Part shown: positions 27,387 through 36,621 of the stretch, piece after piece
Layout: each line of letters starts with the position of its first letter
Numbering within the stretch: position 1 is the first letter of the stretch
Assembly: GCA_013178045.1 (NCBI GenBank)
Contig: JABLXP010000004.1
Coordinates: forward strand, 62,001 to 126,000
Length of the DNA stretch: 64,000 nt
Direction of reading: 5' to 3'
From: Bacillota bacterium
Lineage (GTDB): Bacteria > Bacillota > Ch66
The notes under the pieces: model-generated
Databases searched by the model: none
The model's input: only the letters and a program-made list of their open reading frames with translations
What the model was told of the DNA's origin: nothing
Translations under genes and position numbers: made by a program

Positions 27387-29186
27387 ATGGACCAGGTAAA
27401 ATTGATGATCGATGGGATTGAAGTCACCGTCGAGCCGAATACGACAATCTTAGAGGCCGCTAGACTGGTAGGGATCGAAATCCCCAGTCTCTGTTACTTA
27501 AAGGGTATCAACGAGATTGGGGCGTGCCGGGTTTGTCTTGTCGAGATAGAAGGGGTCAAAGCCCTGCAGGCCTCTTGCGTTTACCCGGTTTCTGAAGGGT
27601 TAAAGGTACACACGAATACCCCGCGGGTGCGGCGTGCCCGTCGAACCGTGGTTGAACTGCTTATGAGTAATCATCACCGGGAATGTTTGACCTGCATCCG
27701 CAATCTGAACTGTGAACTGCAAAATGTGGCCGACAACCTTGGGGTACGGAACTTGCGGCACACCGGCGAGATGATTGACTACGGCTTCTATGACCGCAAC
27801 CCGGCTATTGTGCGTGATTACAATAAGTGCATTGTCTGTCGTCGCTGCGAGGCCATTTGCAGTAAGATTCAGGAAGTTAATGTCTATTCCGCCCAACGAC
27901 GAGGCCTCAATACGGTTATTGCCCCGGCCTTTCAAAAAGACCTGGGAGACGTCGCCTGCATCATGTGTGGGCAGTGCGTCATCGCCTGTCCGACTGGATC
28001 CCTTGCCGAAAAAGAACACATTGAACCGGTCTGGCGGGCGTTGGAAGACCCTGACAAGTACGTAGTTGTTCAAACGGCTCCTTCAATCCAGGTGACTTTA
28101 GGTGAGCCCTTCGGCTTGCCGGTAGGTACCGTGGTCACCGGTAAAATGGTGGCTGCCTTGCGTCGTTTGGGCTTCAACCGGGTGTTTGCCACTGATTTTA
28201 CGGCTGACTTGACGATTATAGAAGAGGCTCATGAACTCCTGGAACGGTTGGCGGGTAAGGGCAAGCTCCCTCTTTTATCTTCCTGTTGCCCGGCCTGGAT
28301 CAAACTGTGTGAGCATTTCTATCCAGAATTCTTGCCAAATTTATCCAGTTGCAAATCGCCCCACGAAATGTTTGGCGCTCTGACCAAGACGTACTTTGCC
28401 GAGAAGCAGGGAATTGATCCGCAGAAAATTGTGTCGGTGGCAATCATGCCCTGCACCGCGAAAAAGTATGAGGCAGCTCGACCAGAAATGGGCGCCAATG
28501 GGATGCGGGATGTTGATTATGTGCTGACAACCCGCGAATTGGCCAGGATGATTCGACAGGCTGGGATCGACTTTAAAAACTTACCCGATGAATCCTTTGA
28601 TACCCCGATGGGGATCTCCAGTGGGGCGGGAGCGATCTTCGGAGCCACTGGTGGTGTTATTGAGGCGGCGGTACGTACTGCCTATGCCTTGACGCATGAT
28701 GAAGAGATGGGGTACTTAGACTTTGAAGAGGTCCGTGGCCAAAGTGGCATCAAGGCGTGCGAAGTGGAATTGGCTGGCAAGAGGATTCGGATTGGCGTTG
28801 CCCACGGTGCGGGTAACGCTCGTCGGATTTTGGATAGCATTTTGGCCGGAGAAAGCTATGACTATGTTGAAATTATGGGCTGCTCCGGAGGTTGTGTGGG
28901 TGGTGGAGGGCAACCGATCCTCGGTGGACGGGATCAGAAGAGAATCTCGCTTGATTACAGGCACAACCGGGCTGATGCTCTGTATCACATTGATGAGCAC
29001 AAGATATGGCGGCGGGCGCACGATAACCCGGCGGTCAAGGCCTTGTATGCCGAGTATTTGGGACATCCGTTGAGTAAGCGGGCTAAAGCCTTGTTGCACA
29101 CCACTTATGAAAATCGAGGTCGCTATTGTGCCTTTACTGATGATGATAAGAAACGCTGGTTTGAGCACCAGCTTGCGGCCAGGTAG
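27387..29186 (+). CDS. [FeFe] hydrogenase catalytic subunit (HydA/HndD type)
   Basis: This enzyme interconverts protons and hydrogen. The 599-residue protein has an N-terminal [2Fe-2S] ferredoxin domain (SLCYLKGINEIGACRVC), a His-ligated [4Fe-4S] site (HHRECLTCIRNLNC), two [4Fe-4S] clusters (CIVCRRCEAIC, CIMCGQCVIACPTGSL), and the H-cluster domain with all three motifs: SSCCPAW, MPCTAKKYE and MGCSGGCVGGGGQP. All H-cluster cysteines are present. ATG 27387 follows GAAGGTGG. With the preceding NuoF-like gene it forms an NAD(P)H-linked, possibly electron-bifurcating, cytoplasmic hydrogenase. The pair sits between sigE and sigG, which are adjacent in Bacillus. Confidence 0.96.
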   Translation: MDQVKLMIDGIEVTVEPNTTILEAARLVGIEIPSLCYLKGINEIGACRVCLVEIEGVKALQASCVYPVSEGLKVHTNTPRVRRARRTVVELLMSNHHRECLTCIRNLNCELQNVADNLGVRNLRHTGEMIDYGFYDRNPAIVRDYNKCIVCRRCEAICSKIQEVNVYSAQRRGLNTVIAPAFQKDLGDVACIMCGQCVIACPTGSLAEKEHIEPVWRALEDPDKYVVVQTAPSIQVTLGEPFGLPVGTVVTGKMVAALRRLGFNRVFATDFTADLTIIEEAHELLERLAGKGKLPLLSSCCPAWIKLCEHFYPEFLPNLSSCKSPHEMFGALTKTYFAEKQGIDPQKIVSVAIMPCTAKKYEAARPEMGANGMRDVDYVLTTRELARMIRQAGIDFKNLPDESFDTPMGISSGAGAIFGATGGVIEAAVRTAYALTHDEEMGYLDFEEVRGQSGIKACEVELAGKRIRIGVAHGAGNARRILDSILAGESYDYVEIMGCSGGCVGGGGQPILGGRDQKRISLDYRHNRADALYHIDEHKIWRRAHDNPAVKALYAEYLGHPLSKRAKALLHTTYENRGRYCAFTDDDKKRWFEHQLAAR

Positions 29187-29306
29187 CAGTGTTAGCCTGA
29201 AATAAGAATAAAATCGGAAAGGCATGGACATAATCTATCCAGACAACCGAATAAGGAATATGCGGATTTTAAGTTACCAGGCATAGCGCAAGGGGGTTCT
29301 CTGGTA

Positions 29307-30074
29307 GTGAACAAAGTAGAAATATGTGGCGTCAATACTTCGAAGTTACCTGTACTAACCAATACCCAAATGCGAGAACTCTTTACTAAAATGCAGAACG
29401 GTGACCGGGACGCGCGGGAAAAGTTAATCAGCGGTAATTTAAGGCTCGTCTTGAGTGTAATTCAACGGTTCACCAATCGGGGAGAATTTGTTGATGACTT
29501 GTTCCAGGTCGGTTGTATCGGCTTGATGAAGGCCATCGATAACTTTGATCTCAGCCAAAACGTAAAGTTTTCCACTTACGCGGTGCCGATGATTATTGGC
29601 GAGATTCGCCGGTATCTGCGCGACAATAATCCAATCCGGGTTAGCCGGTCCCTGCGCGACATCGCTTATAAAGCTCTCCAGGTGCGGGACAGTCTGGTCA
29701 GCAAACATTCTCGTGAACCTTCAATCAATGAAATTGCCGAGGAACTCCAACTACCCCGTGAAGAGATCGTTTTTGCTCTGGATGCCATTCAAGAGCCAAT
29801 CTCTCTCTTTGAGCCGATCTACCACGATGGGGGAGATCCAATCTTTGTCATGGATCAGATCGGCGATGAACGTAATGTGGACTCGCACTGGTTGGAAGGA
29901 ATTACGGTCCGTGAGGCCTTGAGTAAACTCAGTGACCGGGAAAAACTGATCCTGACGTTAAGGTTTTTCGAGGGAAAGACCCAGATGGAGGTTGCCGAAG
30001 AAATCGGGATTTCCCAGGCTCAGGTATCTCGGTTGGAAAAAGCAGCGCTAATGCACATGCGCAAACACGTTTAA
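29307..30074 (+). CDS. sigG: Sporulation sigma factor sigma-G
   Basis: Sigma-G drives late gene expression in the forespore. The 255-residue protein starts KVEICGVNTSKLPVLTN, the sigma-G N-terminus that carries the anti-sigma contact region. It has region 2 (RNLRLVLSVIQRF, DDLFQVGCIGLMKAI), region 3 and the region 4 helix-turn-helix TQMEVAEEIGISQAQVSRLEK. GTG 29307 follows AAGGGGG with a slightly long spacer. No SpoIIAB-type gene is nearby. The call is distinct from sigma-F by the N-terminal segment. Confidence 0.95.
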   Translation: MNKVEICGVNTSKLPVLTNTQMRELFTKMQNGDRDAREKLISGNLRLVLSVIQRFTNRGEFVDDLFQVGCIGLMKAIDNFDLSQNVKFSTYAVPMIIGEIRRYLRDNNPIRVSRSLRDIAYKALQVRDSLVSKHSREPSINEIAEELQLPREEIVFALDAIQEPISLFEPIYHDGGDPIFVMDQIGDERNVDSHWLEGITVREALSKLSDREKLILTLRFFEGKTQMEVAEEIGISQAQVSRLEKAALMHMRKHV

Positions 30075-30089
30075 GAGGAGGTGGACAGC

Positions 30090-30713
30090 ATGAGGAAAAA
30101 AACCCTGGTTGGATTGGTTATCATAGTTCTACTGGGCATCGGGTTAGCTTTCCACTGGCCGGGTCGTCAGGTCGAAGAGAGTTTTACCCCTGACAACCTT
30201 CTTCGGTTTCACGTACTGGCTAATAGTGACAGTGCAGCTGACCAGCAATTGAAAGCCCAGGTTCGTGACGTTGTGCTGGCACACTTGAGGAGCAAAATGG
30301 AGACCGTGAGCAGTGTGGAAGAAGCCGAGACCATTATCGCCAATGACTTGCGCGAAATCGAACAGATAGCGGAATCGAAGGTTCGGGAAGCGGGGCAGTC
30401 TTACCCGGTGGTGGCCGAGTTAGGACGCTTTAATTTCCCAACCAGGTCGTATGGACAGCTGACCCTGCCGGCCGGCGAGTATACTGCCTTACGGGTAGTA
30501 ATCGGTGAAGGAGAAGGGGCCAACTGGTGGTGTGTCTTATTTCCTCCCCTGTGTTTTGTGAATATCTCCAACAGCCTGGCAGCTGAGCCAGCCTGGGATT
30601 TGCCGGAAGGGCGGCCGGTATTTGCCCCTCAGGGTAAACGGACGCAGTTTAGCGAAAACGCTCCTCGCGTCAGGTGGAAATTCTGGGAACTCGTGTCCAC
30701 GCTTGGTCGCTAA
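30090..30713 (+). CDS. spoIIR: Stage II sporulation protein R
   Basis: SpoIIR is made in the forespore and secreted to trigger SpoIIGA to process pro-sigma-E. The 207-residue protein has an N-terminal signal or anchor (LVGLVIIVLLGIGLAFHW) and the family core LLRFHVLANSDSAADQQLKAQVRD, plus GANWWCVLFPPLCFV. ATG 30090 follows GAGGAGGTGG. Its presence next to sigG and within the same region as spoIIGA and sigE places three parts of this signalling pathway together. Confidence 0.95.
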   Translation: MRKKTLVGLVIIVLLGIGLAFHWPGRQVEESFTPDNLLRFHVLANSDSAADQQLKAQVRDVVLAHLRSKMETVSSVEEAETIIANDLREIEQIAESKVREAGQSYPVVAELGRFNFPTRSYGQLTLPAGEYTALRVVIGEGEGANWWCVLFPPLCFVNISNSLAAEPAWDLPEGRPVFAPQGKRTQFSENAPRVRWKFWELVSTLGR

Positions 30714-30791
30714 AGTGGGATCATTCCTGACACATCTCCCGGGGCACTATCATATACTATGATAGAACTACCCGAAGGGGGTGAGAGTCAG

Positions 30792-31076
30792 ATGCTCAGG
30801 GTATCGGAATTGCGGATGCGTGATGTGGTCAATGTGATTGACGGTCGGCGGCTGGGCACGATTAAGGATTTTGATCTGGACGTGGAAATGGGCCGTATTA
30901 AGGCGGTGATTCTACCCGGTTCGGGTCGATTTTTAGGATTATTTGGTCGTAACGACGACGTGGTTATTCCGTGGGAGAAGATCGTCAAAGTCGGCATTGA
31001 TGTGATCCTGGTTGAACTGCAGTCGTTCACAGAGGCCCGCCACCGTACGGGCGATGATCCAGAGATTTTAGTTTAA
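30792..31076 (+). CDS. YlmC/YmxH family PRC-barrel sporulation protein
   Basis: The 94-residue protein is a PRC-barrel domain, with LRVSELRMRDVVNVIDGRRLGTIKDFDLD at the start (shown here in parts: VSELRMRDVVNV, GRRLGTIKDFDLD) and VIPWEKIVKVGIDVILVEL at the end. YlmC/YmxH proteins are induced in sporulation in Bacillus; their molecular role is unclear. An upstream frame begins at 30759, but GGGGGTGAG before ATG 30792 sets the start. Confidence 0.88.
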   Translation: MLRVSELRMRDVVNVIDGRRLGTIKDFDLDVEMGRIKAVILPGSGRFLGLFGRNDDVVIPWEKIVKVGIDVILVELQSFTEARHRTGDDPEILV

Positions 31077-31201
31077 TTTACGCTGAACATATATTTTTCA
31101 ACTTTTGGGGATAGACTTTGTGGGCGTGCCCCTACAAGCCTGTCCTTTTATTTTTAACAAAAATCAGGCCGCAAGTCCCAGGACAAAAGGCAACATTTTT
31201 C

Positions 31202-31231
31202 TTGACAATACTAGATATGGTGGTCTATAAT
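31202..31231 (+). promoter_or_regulatory. Promoter of the nrdR-nrdD operon
   Basis: TTGACA (31202-31207) and TATAAT (31226-31231) are 18 bases apart. This consensus promoter gives a leader of about 170 bases before nrdR. Confidence 0.75.
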
Positions 31232-31252
31232 CAAAGTACCCACAAAATACAG

Positions 31253-31317
31253 GGCAGTTGACTGTGCGTCAACTGCCTCGCCTACCACAATAATGACACA
31301 ATAATGACCATGTTGTG
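31253..31317 (+). promoter_or_regulatory. nrdR leader: hairpin and tandem 11-bp repeat
   Basis: GGCAGTTGAC (31253-31262) and GTCAACTGCC (31268-31277) form a perfect 10-bp hairpin with loop TGTGC. It is followed by two directly joined copies of ACAATAATGAC (31287-31297, 31298-31308) and a short dyad CACAA/TTGTG (31297-31317). A role in feedback control by NrdR or nucleotides is possible, but the known NrdR box (ACACWATATATWGTGT type) is not matched. The rest of the 330-base gap before nrdR shows no gene. Confidence 0.5.
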
Positions 31318-31407
31318 CTAGTTATACTCTATTTTCTGCACTCGTCAGTGAATTCCTGTTTGTGTCGAAAAATATTCTTTTGGGAACTAGAGAGGGGATG
31401 GAGGGTA

Positions 31408-31872
31408 TTGCGCTGCCCGTTCTGTGGCTATGAGGATAGCAAGGTACTGGATTCTCGACCGGCCGAGGATGGCAACGCGATCCGGCGCCGCCGGGAATGT
31501 TTGGAGTGTGCCAAAAGATTCACCACCTACGAGCGAATCGAAGAGATTCCGCTGATGATCGTGAAGAAGGATGGCCGAAGAGAGGTTTTCGACCGCAATA
31601 AGCTCCTGCGCGGGCTGATCAAAGCCTGTGAAAAGCGGCCGACAACACTGGCTGTGCTGGAAAAACTGGTGGATGAGGTAGAGAAAGAACTGCGCAATAC
31701 CATGGACCAGGAAATTACCAGTCAGGTGGTTGGTGAAATGGTGATGGAAAAATTGCGTCAGGTTGATGAAGTTGCATACGTGCGATTTGCTTCGGTCTAC
31801 CGGCAGTTTACTGACGCGCACAAGTTTATCCAGGAGATAGAAAAATTGATTAAATCAAATACAAGTCAATAG
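31408..31872 (+). CDS. nrdR: Transcriptional repressor NrdR
   Basis: NrdR represses ribonucleotide reductase genes when dATP is plentiful. The 154-residue protein begins [31 protein letters not shown], given here in parts as [17 protein letters not shown] and [17 protein letters not shown]; these carry the four cysteines of the zinc ribbon. An ATP-cone follows ([26 protein letters not shown] in family terms, residues about 48-140). A frame extends upstream to 31315, but GGAGGG directly before TTG 31408 and the family length favour TTG. It is 14 bases before nrdD, its likely target. Confidence 0.95.
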   Translation: MRCPFCGYEDSKVLDSRPAEDGNAIRRRRECLECAKRFTTYERIEEIPLMIVKKDGRREVFDRNKLLRGLIKACEKRPTTLAVLEKLVDEVEKELRNTMDQEITSQVVGEMVMEKLRQVDEVAYVRFASVYRQFTDAHKFIQEIEKLIKSNTSQ

Positions 31873-31886
31873 AGGAGGCGCTATCC

Positions 31887-34800
31887 ATGTTTACTAAGAT
31901 TAAAAAACGAGATGGCCGCGAAGTTGAATTTAATGACGCCAAGATTACTGATGCTATCTTTAAGGCGGCCCAAGCGGTTGGCGGGGAGGACCGGCAGACC
32001 GCCGTTGAACTTACTGTTGAGGTTCTTAGGCTGTTGAAAAAGCAGTTTAACGGCAATATCTTTACGGTAGAAGACGTGCAGGATGCGGTTGAGAAGGTCT
32101 TGATTGAGGCCGGGCACGCGAAAACCGCTAAGGCCTACATTCTCTACCGGGCGAAGCGAACCAGAATCCGGGAAGGCAAATCAGAGTTAATGGACACTGT
32201 AGCGGATATTCTGGTGGAAACCAACCGGGAAAATGCCAACATTGGTAACTCGCCCTCGGCCAAGATGCTGCAGATTGCTAGCGCGGCCAGCAAGCGCTAC
32301 TATTTGACGCGCCTGATCCCCGAAGAATTCTCTTTGGCCCACATTCGTGGTGATATCCACATTCATGATTTAGACTTCTATGCCAAAACGCTCAACTGTA
32401 TCCAGATCCCTCTGGGAAAACTGCTCAAATCAGGCTTCAATAACGGGCACGGTTATATTCGACCTCCGAAGCGGCCTGGTTCCGCTACTGCTTTAGCGGC
32501 GATCATCTTGCAGAGCTCGCAGAATGATATGTTTGGCGGCCAGTCGTTTCCGTTCTTTGACCGTGACATCGCTGAGTTCGTGAAGGACGCCTCAGAGGAT
32601 GAAACCTTCCAGGCCATGGAGGCTTTGATCTATAACCTGAACAGCATGCACTCGCTACGTGGCCGCGAGCGGATTTGGGTTTTCGACCGGGATAAGGGGC
32701 AGTTTTATACCATTTCCATGGAGGAATTCCACCGTCAGTTTAAACCGGGCCGCTTTGCTGCGTTAAGCCTCAACTACCAGACCGGGCGTACTGAGTTAAA
32801 AGACATCACTGCTTCTATGAAACACCCAAATTTCAACAGGCTGCTCAGAGTTAGACTGAAGTCGGGTCAGTGTGTGGAGGTAACGGACAACCATTCCTTG
32901 ATGACTTTGAATGAGAATGGGGAGATCACTACTGCAATGCCCGAAGCCATGCGGGTTGGTCTGACCCCAGCCCGATGGCAGATTGAGGCGCATGAACACA
33001 TCTATGACTTGAGCAGGTATCCAGCATCGCGCCGTTATCCCATGGCTCAATTAAAACTTGATGAAAACCTGGCCCGGTTCTTAGGTTTCTATGTAGCAGA
33101 AGGTTCAGTAGATGGATCGGCAATTCAACTGGCCTTATTTGATGAGGAACTGGAGTTTGTTATCAAGGAAATATTGCAACGGATCCATCCTGACTTTTCT
33201 GTGCGCCTCCGCTATCGAAATGGAAAAAAGGCTGACGTGGCTTGCCGGGTGGGACGTACATTTGCTAGTTTTGTTGGGGATATTTGTGGCCGGGGCGCGG
33301 CAAATAAACGGGTGCCCTCAGAGCTTTTCCTGGCTTCTGAATCCATAATCAGAGCCTTCCTGGATGGTTATTTGAGCGGAGACGGGAGTGTGAGCGGTAA
33401 CCGTGTAACTGCTACCACCATATCCTCGGAACTGCGGGACGGCATCTACTTGCTGTTAGTCAGGTTGGGAATCCCTGCCTACATGCGCCAGTATTACCCA
33501 CAGACCCGGTTCGCTAGTGTTTGTGAACAGTATAAGATCGCGGTGGGAGGTTATTATGCTACTTCCTTATCTCTATCAGGAAGAAAAGGGGAGAATTTAG
33601 CTGACCTATACCGAGTGACCACCGAGCAAACCCAATACGATTACGAATACCTGCGCCCGCACATTGCTAGAGTTTATGGGATTCACAGCCGGAACGCACA
33701 TCAATACCGGATCCGACCGGTCTATATTGAAGAGTTAGTGGCCGATTTGGAGGCTCGTCGGCTAAAACCAGAAGAGGAGAGAATGGTAACTCAGCTAGCT
33801 AATTTTGAATTTTGGAAGAGTGAAGTTGAGAAATCTCTTAAATTGGTAGATTCCACTGAAAAGTATCACTTACAGAAACTATTAATAAGGGATCAATTAC
33901 CTCGTTTCAGTAAATATCTGCCCATATTCCTACCTTATGCTGATTGGTTAGAAAGGTTTATGTTACCTCAGGATTTAGGTATGAGGGCTGAAGGTGGGCG
34001 CATCACTAACGACTGCCAGAGCCCTGTTCTGGTAATGCGTTGGGCAAAGGCGGTTTTGAAAAAGAATAAAGAGTTCGTTGAATTACTGATGATCTTAAAA
34101 AGAGCGCTAGAAGTATACCCGCTGGGTGTACGTGATATCGAGGAACTTCCCTACGAACCTTATGTTTATGATATTTCGGTGGCAGATAATGAGAACTTCA
34201 TGACGGCTCAAGGCATATTTGTCCATAACTCGCGCGCGGGGGCCCAAGTGCCCTTTTCCAGTCTGAATATTGGGGCAGATACATCTGAAGAAGGGCGGAA
34301 AGTGACGCGTAACTTGCTCCTGGCGTACGAAAAAGGGCTGGGGCGGGGAGAAAACCCTATCTTCCCCAATATAATCTTCCGTGTCAAGGACGGGGTAAAC
34401 GCCAACCCTGGCGATCCTAACTATGACCTGTTCAAGCTAGCCATCAAGGTAGCGGCCCAGCGGATGAATCCGACGTTCAGCTTCATGGATTCCTCCTTTA
34501 ACAAGCCATATGGGTGTGAGGTCAGCTACATGGGCTGTCGAACGAGAGTGATCGGTAATCGCCGGGGCCCGGAAGTTACGGAGCAGCGCGGAAATCTTTC
34601 TTTTACCACGATTAACTTGCCCCGGCTGGCGATCAAGGCCAACCGCAGCCTGGGCAAATTCTACCAGGAATTAGATGCTATAATTGACCTGGCCTGTCGA
34701 CAATTGTATCACCGGTACCGGGTTCAGGCCGCCCTCAAGGTTAAAGACCTGCCTTTCCTGATGGGCCAGGGGCTGTACCTGGATTCGGACAAGCTTGGTC

Positions 34801-35483
34801 CATGTGACCCGATTGAGGAAGCCATTAAGCACGGTACCCTGTCGGTAGGCTTTATTGGTCTGGCGGAAGCCCTGGTAGCTTTGATCGGTAAGCACCACGG
34901 TGAGTCAGACGAAGCTCAGGCCATCGGCATGTCGCTGGTTCAATACATGCGCAATAAAATCGATCAGGCGGCTGAAGAGTATAACCTGAATTATACTCTG
35001 TTGGCGACGCCTGCCGAAGGGCTGTCCGGCCGTTTCGTGGCTATAGACCGTGAGGAATACGGCCTGATTCCTGGTGTTACCGATAAGGAGTACTACACCA
35101 ACTCTTTCCACATTCCGGTTAGTTTCCCGATCTCCATCCACGATAAGGTGGCCCGGGAGGGAGTATATCATAAGTACACCAATGCCGGGCATATCAGCTA
35201 TGTTGAGTTTTCTGCTCCGCCAATTCATAATCTGGAGGCGGTAGAAACCATTATCAAGCACATGAAGAATAGTGACATGGGGTACGCCGGCATTAACTTC
35301 CCTATCGATTTCTGTGACAGTTGCAGTCAGACCGGGGTTTTCCCGGGGGATGAATGCCCCTTCTGCGGCTCGATATCTATTCGCCGCGTGCGGCGGATTA
35401 CGGGTTACCTGAGTACTGTAGACCGGTTCAACGATTCAAAGGTGGCGGAGTTGCATGATAGAATAGCGCATAAATGGAAATAA
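31887..35483 (+). CDS. nrdD: Anaerobic (class III) ribonucleoside-triphosphate reductase, intein-containing
   Basis: NrdD reduces ribonucleotides to deoxyribonucleotides with a glycyl radical, under strict anaerobiosis. The 1198-residue precursor gives a 672-residue enzyme after removal of residues 256-781, a normal length. Visible parts are an N-terminal ATP-cone (KIKKRDGREVEFNDAKITDA), the catalytic cysteines in KTLNCIQIPL and MGCRTRV, a C-terminal zinc site CDSC...CPFCG, and the glycyl radical region RRITGYLS. ATG 31887 follows GAGGAGG. The radical-SAM activase NrdG is not next to it. A terminator follows. Some databases could call such proteins simply ribonucleoside triphosphate reductase; the zinc site and glycyl motif exclude class II. 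Confidence 0.95.
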   Translation: MFTKIKKRDGREVEFNDAKITDAIFKAAQAVGGEDRQTAVELTVEVLRLLKKQFNGNIFTVEDVQDAVEKVLIEAGHAKTAKAYILYRAKRTRIREGKSELMDTVADILVETNRENANIGNSPSAKMLQIASAASKRYYLTRLIPEEFSLAHIRGDIHIHDLDFYAKTLNCIQIPLGKLLKSGFNNGHGYIRPPKRPGSATALAAIILQSSQNDMFGGQSFPFFDRDIAEFVKDASEDETFQAMEALIYNLNSMHSLRGRERIWVFDRDKGQFYTISMEEFHRQFKPGRFAALSLNYQTGRTELKDITASMKHPNFNRLLRVRLKSGQCVEVTDNHSLMTLNENGEITTAMPEAMRVGLTPARWQIEAHEHIYDLSRYPASRRYPMAQLKLDENLARFLGFYVAEGSVDGSAIQLALFDEELEFVIKEILQRIHPDFSVRLRYRNGKKADVACRVGRTFASFVGDICGRGAANKRVPSELFLASESIIRAFLDGYLSGDGSVSGNRVTATTISSELRDGIYLLLVRLGIPAYMRQYYPQTRFASVCEQYKIAVGGYYATSLSLSGRKGENLADLYRVTTEQTQYDYEYLRPHIARVYGIHSRNAHQYRIRPVYIEELVADLEARRLKPEEERMVTQLANFEFWKSEVEKSLKLVDSTEKYHLQKLLIRDQLPRFSKYLPIFLPYADWLERFMLPQDLGMRAEGGRITNDCQSPVLVMRWAKAVLKKNKEFVELLMILKRALEVYPLGVRDIEELPYEPYVYDISVADNENFMTAQGIFVHNSRAGAQVPFSSLNIGADTSEEGRKVTRNLLLAYEKGLGRGENPIFPNIIFRVKDGVNANPGDPNYDLFKLAIKVAAQRMNPTFSFMDSSFNKPYGCEVSYMGCRTRVIGNRRGPEVTEQRGNLSFTTINLPRLAIKANRSLGKFYQELDAIIDLACRQLYHRYRVQAALKVKDLPFLMGQGLYLDSDKLGPCDPIEEAIKHGTLSVGFIGLAEALVALIGKHHGESDEAQAIGMSLVQYMRNKIDQAAEEYNLNYTLLATPAEGLSGRFVAIDREEYGLIPGVTDKEYYTNSFHIPVSFPISIHDKVAREGVYHKYTNAGHISYVEFSAPPIHNLEAVETIIKHMKNSDMGYAGINFPIDFCDSCSQTGVFPGDECPFCGSISIRRVRRITGYLSTVDRFNDSKVAELHDRIAHKWK
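32652..34229 (+). mobile_element. Intein with LAGLIDADG homing endonuclease inside NrdD
   Basis: The 526-residue insertion splits the conserved NrdD segment ending NSMH and resuming SRAGAQVPFSS. It starts with Ser (SLRGRERIWVF, splicing block A), has block B in VEVTDNHSLMTL, two LAGLIDADG-type blocks (LARFLGFYVAEGSVDG and FLDGYLSGDGSVSG) and ends with block F/G YVYDISVADNENF...IFVHN, followed by Ser as the first residue of the C-extein. All residues needed for splicing are present, although Ser instead of Cys at position 1 is the less common form. Base composition is more A/T-rich near 33780-34010, in keeping with mobility. Confidence 0.93.
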
Positions 35484-35505
35484 AGTAGCAATTTCATAAA
35501 CCCCC

Positions 35506-35534
35506 AGCCTCCATTCCATAATGGAGGCTTTTTA
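35506..35534 (+). terminator. Rho-independent terminator after nrdD
   Basis: AGCCTCCAT (35506-35514) and ATGGAGGCT (35521-35529) form a perfect 9-bp stem followed by a T run. The remaining stretch to about 35,800 shows no gene that I can support. Confidence 0.88.
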
Positions 35535-35840
35535 TACGAACAATATGTTGATAATCGAGAAATCGATGAATTCAAAGCCATAAGAAAAACCCGGGGATTC
35601 TTTTAGAGCGTTGCCGTGGTTGTTTTCCCAGCGGAGGGCGAGAAAATAATAGAAAAATGGTTGCTCAGTGATGACAAAGTCGTGATTTGGATGATGAAGA
35701 AAAATTTGAAAAGGATCGGCTGTTTCGAAAGAAAGTTCCTGGCAGCTTCTCCATTAATCCACTTCTTTCAATTTTAGATTTTCGTGACAAACTACAGAGG
35801 GAGAACAGGCTTCGCCATTTTAATGGAGGTGGCCGGTAAT

Positions 35841-36569
35841 TTGAATTGGTTTTTCCCTCGACCGATGGGGTTAAAATTCTTTTTAGCGTTCATCTTATTT
35901 CTCCTAGTACAGCTTTTTTGGCCGATGCTAGTCTTTGCGCCGACTCATACGCCTCAATTTTCTTCTAAAGTCGTGGTGATTGATGCCGGTCACGGCGGGG
36001 AAGATCCGGGAACGATTCACGGCTCGATTTATGAAAAAGACATCAATCTTGCGGTTGCCTTAAGGTTGGAAAAAATACTTCTTGCCCAGGACGTCCAGGT
36101 GGTAATGACCAGGCGCACAGACATTGACTACATTGTTCACCGCCGCTTGCGGGGGGAGAAGACTCGAAAGCAAAGCGATCTGGATCGTCGCCTGGAAATA
36201 GCCAATGAGCATGGGGCGGATCTGTTGATCAGCTTGCATGTCAACTGCTGGCGTAAGTATCAAGCTGGGGCAGAGGTCTTCTATAATCCGCAATCTGACC
36301 GGAGTGCTCTCCTTGCCCAGTGGATTCAACAGGAACTGCGTCAGATCCCGGGCATGACCAAACGAATCGCCAAAGCGGGTGATTATTATCTGATTATTCA
36401 GGCGGACATGCCTGCAGTGATTGTTGAAATGGGCTACCTTTCCAGTCCAAAGGAAAGACAATTACTGCTCACCCCGACGTACCAGGAACAATTAGCCCAG
36501 GCGATTGCGGCCGGTATTGTGCGCTATTTACGGGAAGGCGAGACCCAGTTTCCGAATCCGGATGTATGA
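35841..36569 (+). CDS. cwlD: N-acetylmuramoyl-L-alanine amidase, CwlD type
   Basis: This zinc amidase of the Amidase_3 family cuts the peptide from MurNAc; CwlD makes the muramic delta-lactam of spore cortex. The 242-residue protein has an N-terminal hydrophobic segment (FLAFILFLLVQLFWPMLVF) and the motifs VVIDAGHGGEDPG (zinc His), EKDINLAVALRL (zinc Glu), LLISLHVNCW (zinc His) and VIVEMGYLSSPKE (catalytic Glu). The frame opens at 35784, but GGAGGTGG at 35825 favours TTG 35841. The choice CwlD over other amidases rests on length, the single domain and the sporulation setting. Confidence 0.85.
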   Translation: MNWFFPRPMGLKFFLAFILFLLVQLFWPMLVFAPTHTPQFSSKVVVIDAGHGGEDPGTIHGSIYEKDINLAVALRLEKILLAQDVQVVMTRRTDIDYIVHRRLRGEKTRKQSDLDRRLEIANEHGADLLISLHVNCWRKYQAGAEVFYNPQSDRSALLAQWIQQELRQIPGMTKRIAKAGDYYLIIQADMPAVIVEMGYLSSPKERQLLLTPTYQEQLAQAIAAGIVRYLREGETQFPNPDV

Positions 36570-36621
36570 TTTGCTTTAATGTTTCCCCGCTGGTTGATTT
36601 CTCCCTGTTCTTGAGCTATAC

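Noticed and set aside
31232-31407. Cobalamin riboswitch before the ribonucleotide reductase
   Set aside because: The reductase is class III (glycyl radical) and does not use B12, and the conserved riboswitch boxes are missing.
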